In this document: one piece after another, positions 29,725 to 32,848 of the stretch | Position numbering within the stretch: the stretch's first letter is position 1 | Layout: each line of letters begins with the position of its first letter | Notes under the pieces: generated by a model | What the model saw: only the letters and a program-made list of their open reading frames with translations | Database searches by the model: none | Told to the model about the DNA's origin: nothing | Made by a program: the position numbers and the translations under genes | Source: a virus | DNA: 32,848 bases | Reading direction: 5' to 3' (one strand) | IMG/VR virus record: IMGVR_UViG_3300030104_000163 | Span: 1-32,848 of that record

Positions 29725-30015
29725 ATGGCAATGAAAACAAAAGCAACTAAACCTGCATTAAAAGATAAAAAGCCAATGAAAGCTAAACGTGGCGGTGCAG
29801 TTAAAAAGTTTGGTAAAGGTGGTTCTAATGAAGGTACAAAAATACAAAAAGCGATGTTAGACTATAAAAAAGACTTCTTGATAAAACTTCAAAAAGAACA
29901 TGGTAAAAAAGATGGGCTACGTTTATTTAAAGAAATGGACGAAATGGGTTACTTTAGAAAAGGTGGCGCAGTTAAAAAAATGAAACGTGGCGGCACGGCT
30001 ACGAAAAAGAAATAA
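29725..30015 (+). CDS. Small Lys-rich protein with repeated GGAVKK motifs
   Basis: A 96-residue protein, about one-third Lys. The motif (R/K)GGAVKK occurs at residues 22-28 and 79-85, with a further KRGG at 87-90. Between them lies one amphipathic helical region (KAMLDYKKDFLIKLQKEHGK, then GLRLFKEMDEMGYF). The motif-helix-motif layout suggests a small helix flanked by identical basic tags. AAAGGATAAAACAACA precedes the ATG. No function known; see the GG-motif finding. Confidence 0.7.
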   Translation: MAMKTKATKPALKDKKPMKAKRGGAVKKFGKGGSNEGTKIQKAMLDYKKDFLIKLQKEHGKKDGLRLFKEMDEMGYFRKGGAVKKMKRGGTATKKK

Positions 30016-30027
30016 GGATAAAATAAA

Positions 30028-30414
30028 ATGAAAACAACAACAATGGCTATTACCATAGCGGCAGCTATGGGTTTTCTTGCGGTAGCTGCAACTAAAGCAG
30101 CATCTAAAGATTTTTCTGTTGCAGGGCAAACCCTGTCGATAGGAGCGTCAACCGATATTAATTATACAACAGGAGTAGAAGACTGGGTATGGGAACTTAC
30201 ACCGTCTGCAGGAATAACTGCATTAGGTATAGGTTTAAGTGTAGCTACAGATATTGATATGTTAGAGCTAGACGAAGGAGATATATTCCAAGGGCTAGAC
30301 TTTACAGCAGACTACACTTTACCCAGTACAAATATTAGTTTGTACACTGAGGTATCTACAGACTCAGACTTAGAGTTTGGTGACGTAACGGTAGGGGCTA
30401 CGGTTAGCTTCTAA
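30028..30414 (+). CDS. Exported small beta-rich protein, outer-membrane-like
   Basis: A 128-residue protein with a clear signal peptide (basic MKTTT, hydrophobic MAITIAAAMGFLAVAA, likely cleavage after ATKA at about residue 24). The mature part is acidic with alternating hydrophobic/polar residues (SIGASTDINYTTG, ISLYTEVSTDSDLEFGDVTV) and ends in VGATVSF, a terminal Phe as in outer-membrane beta-barrels. It is half the size of a minimal 8-strand porin-like barrel, so it may form an oligomer or a fragment-like barrel. It may alter the host envelope (for example, exclusion of other phages). AAGGATAAAATAAA precedes the ATG. Confidence 0.7.
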   Translation: MKTTTMAITIAAAMGFLAVAATKAASKDFSVAGQTLSIGASTDINYTTGVEDWVWELTPSAGITALGIGLSVATDIDMLELDEGDIFQGLDFTADYTLPSTNISLYTEVSTDSDLEFGDVTVGATVSF

Positions 30415-30608
30415 TGTGGATAGCATTTATGCTCCTCTGTACTGGACCTTCCGCATTATCTTGCGAGGTTATGGCTAAGACAGATGCAACATTTCCTACA
30501 GAGGAAGCATGTGCTCAAGAAGCATTACTAGTAACTAGATACTTTGAAGAACAAGGTTATCTAGCAATACCAGATTGTAAAAAAATAAACATGGGAGTTT
30601 CATTATGA
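30414..30608 (+). CDS. Small exported Cys-containing protein (64 aa)
   Basis: A 64-residue protein coupled to the preceding gene by TAATG. The first 18 residues (MWIAFMLLCTGPSALSCE) look like a signal or anchor; four cysteines (9, 17, 33, 55) could form disulfides in the periplasm. The pattern TFPTEEACAQEALLV followed by AIPDC resembles the 57-residue protein coupled to the hydrolase at 21628. It probably works with the beta-rich exported protein encoded just before it. No function known. Confidence 0.65.
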   Translation: MWIAFMLLCTGPSALSCEVMAKTDATFPTEEACAQEALLVTRYFEEQGYLAIPDCKKINMGVSL

Positions 30609-30700
30609 AAATAGTTAAATGGATATGGAGATACCTTAAAAGAATTGTATGTGCATTATTAAACATTAAATGTGGTGCAGAATGTAACTGTAAGGCATAA
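30605..30700 (+). CDS. Cys-rich micro-protein (31 aa)
   Basis: An ATG at 30605 overlaps the preceding TGA as ATGA and opens 31 codons ending at 30700. The first 19 residues form an aromatic, basic, amphipathic helix (MKIVKWIWRYLKRIVCALLN); the end is Cys-rich (KCGAECNCKA, cysteines 23, 27 and 29, plus C16). The helix could lie on a membrane and the cysteines could bind metal. Similar tiny Trp/Cys proteins occur in cyanophages, as I recall. It fits exactly between two genes. Confidence 0.65.
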   Translation: MKIVKWIWRYLKRIVCALLNIKCGAECNCKA

Positions 30701-30704
30701 TAAT

Positions 30705-30854
30705 ATGGCTTTAACAAAACAAGGTAAGACCAAAGTAAAGAAAGTAATTAAAGGTTTGAATAAAGCCTCTAAGTTACATGCAGGTCAAGCAAAGACTTTA
30801 AAAGGTATAGTTGGTAATGGCAAAGCAAAAAGACCCAAAAGTAGGAACAGGTAA
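30705..30854 (+). CDS. Small basic protein (49 aa)
   Basis: The ATG at 30705 (MALTKQGKTKVKKVIKGLNK) follows AAGG by nine bases; an in-frame start 11 codons upstream lies in the previous gene and is rejected. The protein is one basic helix continued by KASKLHAGQAKTLKGIVGNG and a Lys/Arg tail. The ASKLHAGQAKTLK block recurs in small marine phage proteins as I recall, of unknown function. It overlaps the next gene by 38 bases. Confidence 0.65.
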   Translation: MALTKQGKTKVKKVIKGLNKASKLHAGQAKTLKGIVGNGKAKRPKSRNR

Positions 30855-31122
30855 AAAACCTAAAGGGTCTGGACGCAGACTATACACGGATGAGAATCCA
30901 AAAGATACGGTATCAATTAAGTTTGCTACGATGGCTGATGCCAAAGCTACAGTAGCTAAAGTAAAAAAAGTAAATAAACCTTACGCAAGAAAGATTCAGA
31001 TCTTGACAGTTGGTGAACAACGTGCTAAAGTTATGGGAAAGACAGCAATAGCAAATGTCTTTAAACAAACTAAAGCAGACTTGCGAAGGAAACATAAAAA
31101 GAATGGCGTATCTACAAAGTAA
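30817..31122 (+). CDS. DUF5872-like basic protein
   Basis: A 101-residue protein from the ATG at 30817 (MAKQKDPKVGTGKKPKGSGR). The block GTGKKPKGSGRRLYTDENPK followed by DTVSIKF is the signature of the DUF5872 family as I recall it, found in phages and large eukaryotic viruses. The remainder is a basic helical part (ADAKATVAKVKKVNKPYARK). DNA contact is plausible. The ribosome-binding site is a modest AAGG 11 bases upstream. It overlaps the next start by 20 bases. Confidence 0.75.
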   Translation: MAKQKDPKVGTGKKPKGSGRRLYTDENPKDTVSIKFATMADAKATVAKVKKVNKPYARKIQILTVGEQRAKVMGKTAIANVFKQTKADLRRKHKKNGVSTK

Positions 31123-31780
31123 TATACCCTACTTTAAAGCATGGGTTAGAAGAGAATACACAAAGAATATGCAGGAGTATCACGGTGAGTTCCTGCACTG
31201 TATGGTGATAGCAGTAACCTCTATGCCAAACAGAACACTAAGTTTTCAGGTTATCTTTACTGGATGTGAATCAGACGATGAAGATGACAGCCCTAATGTA
31301 CATGGTGGTGCAATGTGGGCTAGGATGCCTCTTACGGCACTTGTGGCAGATACCCCCCTAGAGGAATGGCCCACAGAACTACCACCATATTTAGCACAGC
31401 CTTGGGATTGTATGTCTCATACACACTCAGTATATAAACTGGAACGTGCAAGTCCTGCCCCTTGGATAGCTAAAGTAGATGGAGAGTTTTATCCTGCAAA
31501 GTATTACTTTACTGTAGATTATACTGAAAGTGAAGTAGCAGATGACCCTGCACAGCACAAACAGTCACACGTGTTAGAGTTATTAGATGCAGGTGAGTAT
31601 ACAGGTAACATGGTTGCGTTACCCAATAATAGAGTGAGAGTAACTCACCCTGCTTGGTTTGAAACTGGACAAGGTGCTCCAGACTTTAGACCAAATCAAA
31701 ATATATTTAACTCTAAAGAAGATGTAGACTATGTATGGGATACAGATAGAATATTTAATAACTTATATCAGGAGAAATAA
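31103..31780 (+). CDS. Conserved marine phage protein (226 aa)
   Basis: A protein of 225-226 residues from the ATG at 31103 (MAYLQSNIPYFKAWVRREYT); an in-frame start 16 codons earlier is inside the previous gene and less likely. Distinctive blocks are AWVRREYTKNMQEYHGEFLH, VTSMPNRTLSFQVIFTGCES, an acidic DDEDDSP, then GGAMWARMPLTALVAD and LAQPWDCMSHTHSV. I recall this as one of the more strongly conserved proteins of cyanophages and other marine phages; no function is established. GAAGGA lies 12 bases upstream. The mixture of beta strands and a conserved His/Trp region suggests a globular protein rather than a fibre. Confidence 0.7.
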   Translation: MAYLQSNIPYFKAWVRREYTKNMQEYHGEFLHCMVIAVTSMPNRTLSFQVIFTGCESDDEDDSPNVHGGAMWARMPLTALVADTPLEEWPTELPPYLAQPWDCMSHTHSVYKLERASPAPWIAKVDGEFYPAKYYFTVDYTESEVADDPAQHKQSHVLELLDAGEYTGNMVALPNNRVRVTHPAWFETGQGAPDFRPNQNIFNSKEDVDYVWDTDRIFNNLYQEK

Positions 31781-31782
31781 AA

Positions 31783-32361
31783 ATGTCACTATCCACAAAT
31801 GCTGCTAAATTAGCAAGACTATTAAAACAAAAAGATAAAATTATGAATGAGATTAAAATGTTAAGAAAACAGGAAGGGGCAAAAGTATCGCCAAATAAAC
31901 CTGAACCAACTACATTTGACTCTGAAAGAAAAAGAATAATGCGTACTACTAATACTGAGGCAGGGCAAAATAGAGCATTAATGAACTTAGCTAAAAAATA
32001 TAGGCGTCCTATTAAGATAGCAGGTAAAATGTTTTATCCACCTAAAGACATAGGTCCACCTACAAGGGGCGGTAGAACACCAATGAAAAAAGGTGGTACA
32101 CCTAAAAAGAAAAAAGGTATGGCACGTGGTGGTATGAAAAAGAAAGGCATGGCACGTGGTGGTATGAAAAAGAAAGGCATGGCACGTGGTGGTTTAAAAC
32201 CTGCGCCAAATAAAGGTGCAGCATCTTTACCTAAAGGTGTACGCAATAAAATGGGCTTTATGAAAAAAGGTGGCATGACTAAGAAAAAAGGTATGGCACG
32301 TGGTGGCATGAAGAAAAAAGGCTACGCTAAAGGTGGAGCAGCTAAGAAATCTAAAAAATAA
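31783..32361 (+). CDS. Lys-rich protein with tandem KKKGMARGGM repeats
   Basis: A 192-residue protein. Residues 1-85 have a helical start (AKLARLLKQKDKIMNEIKML) and a basic globular-looking segment (RRPIKIAGKMFYPP). Residues 95-192 are repeats of GG motifs: MKKGG, then GMARGGMKKK three times (112-137), MKKGGMTKKK, and KGMARGGMKKKGYAKGG. GGAG lies nine bases before the ATG. Repeats of this type are known from ocean phages without function. It closes the Lys-rich cluster and precedes a probable virion gene, suggesting presence in the particle. Confidence 0.7.
   Translation: MSLSTNAAKLARLLKQKDKIMNEIKMLRKQEGAKVSPNKPEPTTFDSERKRIMRTTNTEAGQNRALMNLAKKYRRPIKIAGKMFYPPKDIGPPTRGGRTPMKKGGTPKKKKGMARGGMKKKGMARGGMKKKGMARGGLKPAPNKGAASLPKGVRNKMGFMKKGGMTKKKGMARGGMKKKGYAKGGAAKKSKK
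32119..32193 (+). repeat. 30-bp tandem repeat inside the Lys-rich gene
   Basis: Two and a half copies of a 30-base unit (32119-32148, 32149-32178, 32179-32193) encode MARGGMKKKG units; a diverged copy lies at 32293-32322. Near-identity at DNA level implies recent duplication or active gain and loss of units. Confidence 0.8.
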
Positions 32362-32409
32362 TAAATAACTATAAGTGGTCAACCCACATTAATCTAAAGG
32401 ATATATAAA

Positions 32410-32848
32410 ATGACAACAACTACTTTTACGAAAGGTATTGAAGAGTACGAAGATAACGTAACTTTTGGTACTGGAATTACAGGCACTGGTCTTGTACACT
32501 CGTTTGGAACACGTAAGATCCAAACATTTGTAGGAAGCCTTGCAGGTACAGATACAAGCACAGCTTATGCTGACGGTGACGTTTTAGTAGAGCTAGGTGC
32601 TCTAGATACATCTTCACCCTCAAGCATTGTAACACCATCTAAGTTTTTTATTCACAGAGCTTTAATAGGTATTACAACTGCTGCAGGTGAAACACTTGTA
32701 GGCGGTCTATCTCTTAGTGCTACTTCAGGTACAGCTACTAACTCTGCTGTTTCTTCAGGAACAGAGATTGTGGGTGCAGGAGTAACATCATTTAACGAAC
32801 AGTTAAGTGCTACACAGTCAATCACTGAGGTTGATGTAAACTTTAATA
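32410..32848 (+). CDS. Probable virion structural protein, N-terminal part (3' end outside window)
   Basis: The ATG at 32410 follows AAAGGATATATAAA; 146 codons are open to the window's edge. The sequence is Thr/Ser/Gly-rich with few charges (FTKGIEEYEDNVTFGTGITG, then LVELGALDTSSPSSIVTPSK). Alternating hydrophobics suggest beta structure, as in capsid decoration or tail proteins. The composition resembles the partial protein at the start of the window. No signal peptide is present. The role is inferred from composition and position. Confidence 0.6.
   Translation, partial: MTTTTFTKGIEEYEDNVTFGTGITGTGLVHSFGTRKIQTFVGSLAGTDTSTAYADGDVLVELGALDTSSPSSIVTPSKFFIHRALIGITTAAGETLVGGLSLSATSGTATNSAVSSGTEIVGAGVTSFNEQLSATQSITEVDVNFN

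Noticed and set aside
32034-32309. Pro/Phe-rich minus-strand frame
   Set aside because: Antisense shadow of the GG-Lys repeat gene.
32119-32322. Tandem repeat as a CRISPR-like or mobile repeat
   Set aside because: The units are contiguous, in frame and coding; slippage in a Lys/Gly gene explains them.
1-32848. tRNA genes, CRISPR arrays, insertion sequences
   Set aside because: None seen on reading: no cloverleaf-like segment, no regularly spaced repeats with spacers (the palindrome copies are irregularly spaced and too short), no transposase.

Overview
The window looks like part of the genome of a lytic-type, T7-like (short-tailed) phage of marine Alphaproteobacteria. The evidence is a family A DNA polymerase with a DnaJ-like zinc-finger insert, separate T7-type primase and helicase, a T7 endonuclease I homologue, a Cas4/RecB-like exonuclease, a B12-dependent (class II) ribonucleotide reductase, MazG, and several families typical of ocean phages (DUF3310, DUF932, DUF5872-like, GG-motif lysine-rich proteins). 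From memory, the polymerase architecture is that reported for the SAR116 phage HMO-2011 and its relatives; that assignment is inference. No single-subunit RNA polymerase gene, tRNA, IS element or CRISPR array is visible. Terminase, portal and capsid genes are not in the window, so it is not the whole genome.

Layout. (1) 1-8367, plus strand: end of a virion protein, small proteins, then a run of large Gln/Ala-rich and charged proteins that look like internal virion (ejected) proteins, ending in a 1277-residue protein. (2) 8378-8405: a bidirectional terminator where the two transcription units converge. (3) 8404-27110, minus strand: one long, tightly overlapping early/middle operon. Read in its own direction it begins with many tiny proteins (27.1-22 kb), passes a SleB-type cell-wall hydrolase, a DUF932 protein, a tyrosine recombinase, primase, helicase, polymerase, a possible ssDNA-binding protein, exonuclease, endonuclease I, DUF3310, ribonucleotide reductase, a nuclease-like protein, an RMF-like protein and MazG. 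(4) 27111-27944: an 830-base divergent non-coding hub with hairpins, a possible G-quadruplex, AT-rich repeats and promoter-like sites. (5) 27945-32848, plus strand: small proteins, many of them very lysine-rich with GG motifs, two exported-looking proteins, a conserved 226-residue protein and the start of a probable virion protein.

How it fits together: the minus operon would break down and remake nucleotides (MazG, reductase), copy DNA (primase, helicase, polymerase, binding protein) and process it (exonuclease, resolvase); the plus-strand genes flanking it make virion components. About a dozen genes shorter than 60 codons were found by reading the gaps, most joined to neighbours by ATGA or TAATG overlaps.

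The most unusual signal is a 14-16 bp palindrome (core GTCCGACATCGGAC) present five times only between 24.1 and 27.4 kb, always in the same orientation. Two copies lie in identical 36-bp leaders just upstream of ribosome-binding sites, two lie inside unrelated genes (where both encode VSDVGQ), and one lies in the non-coding hub. A second strong signal is a near-consensus minus-strand promoter embedded in a perfect 14-bp inverted repeat at 25643-25683.
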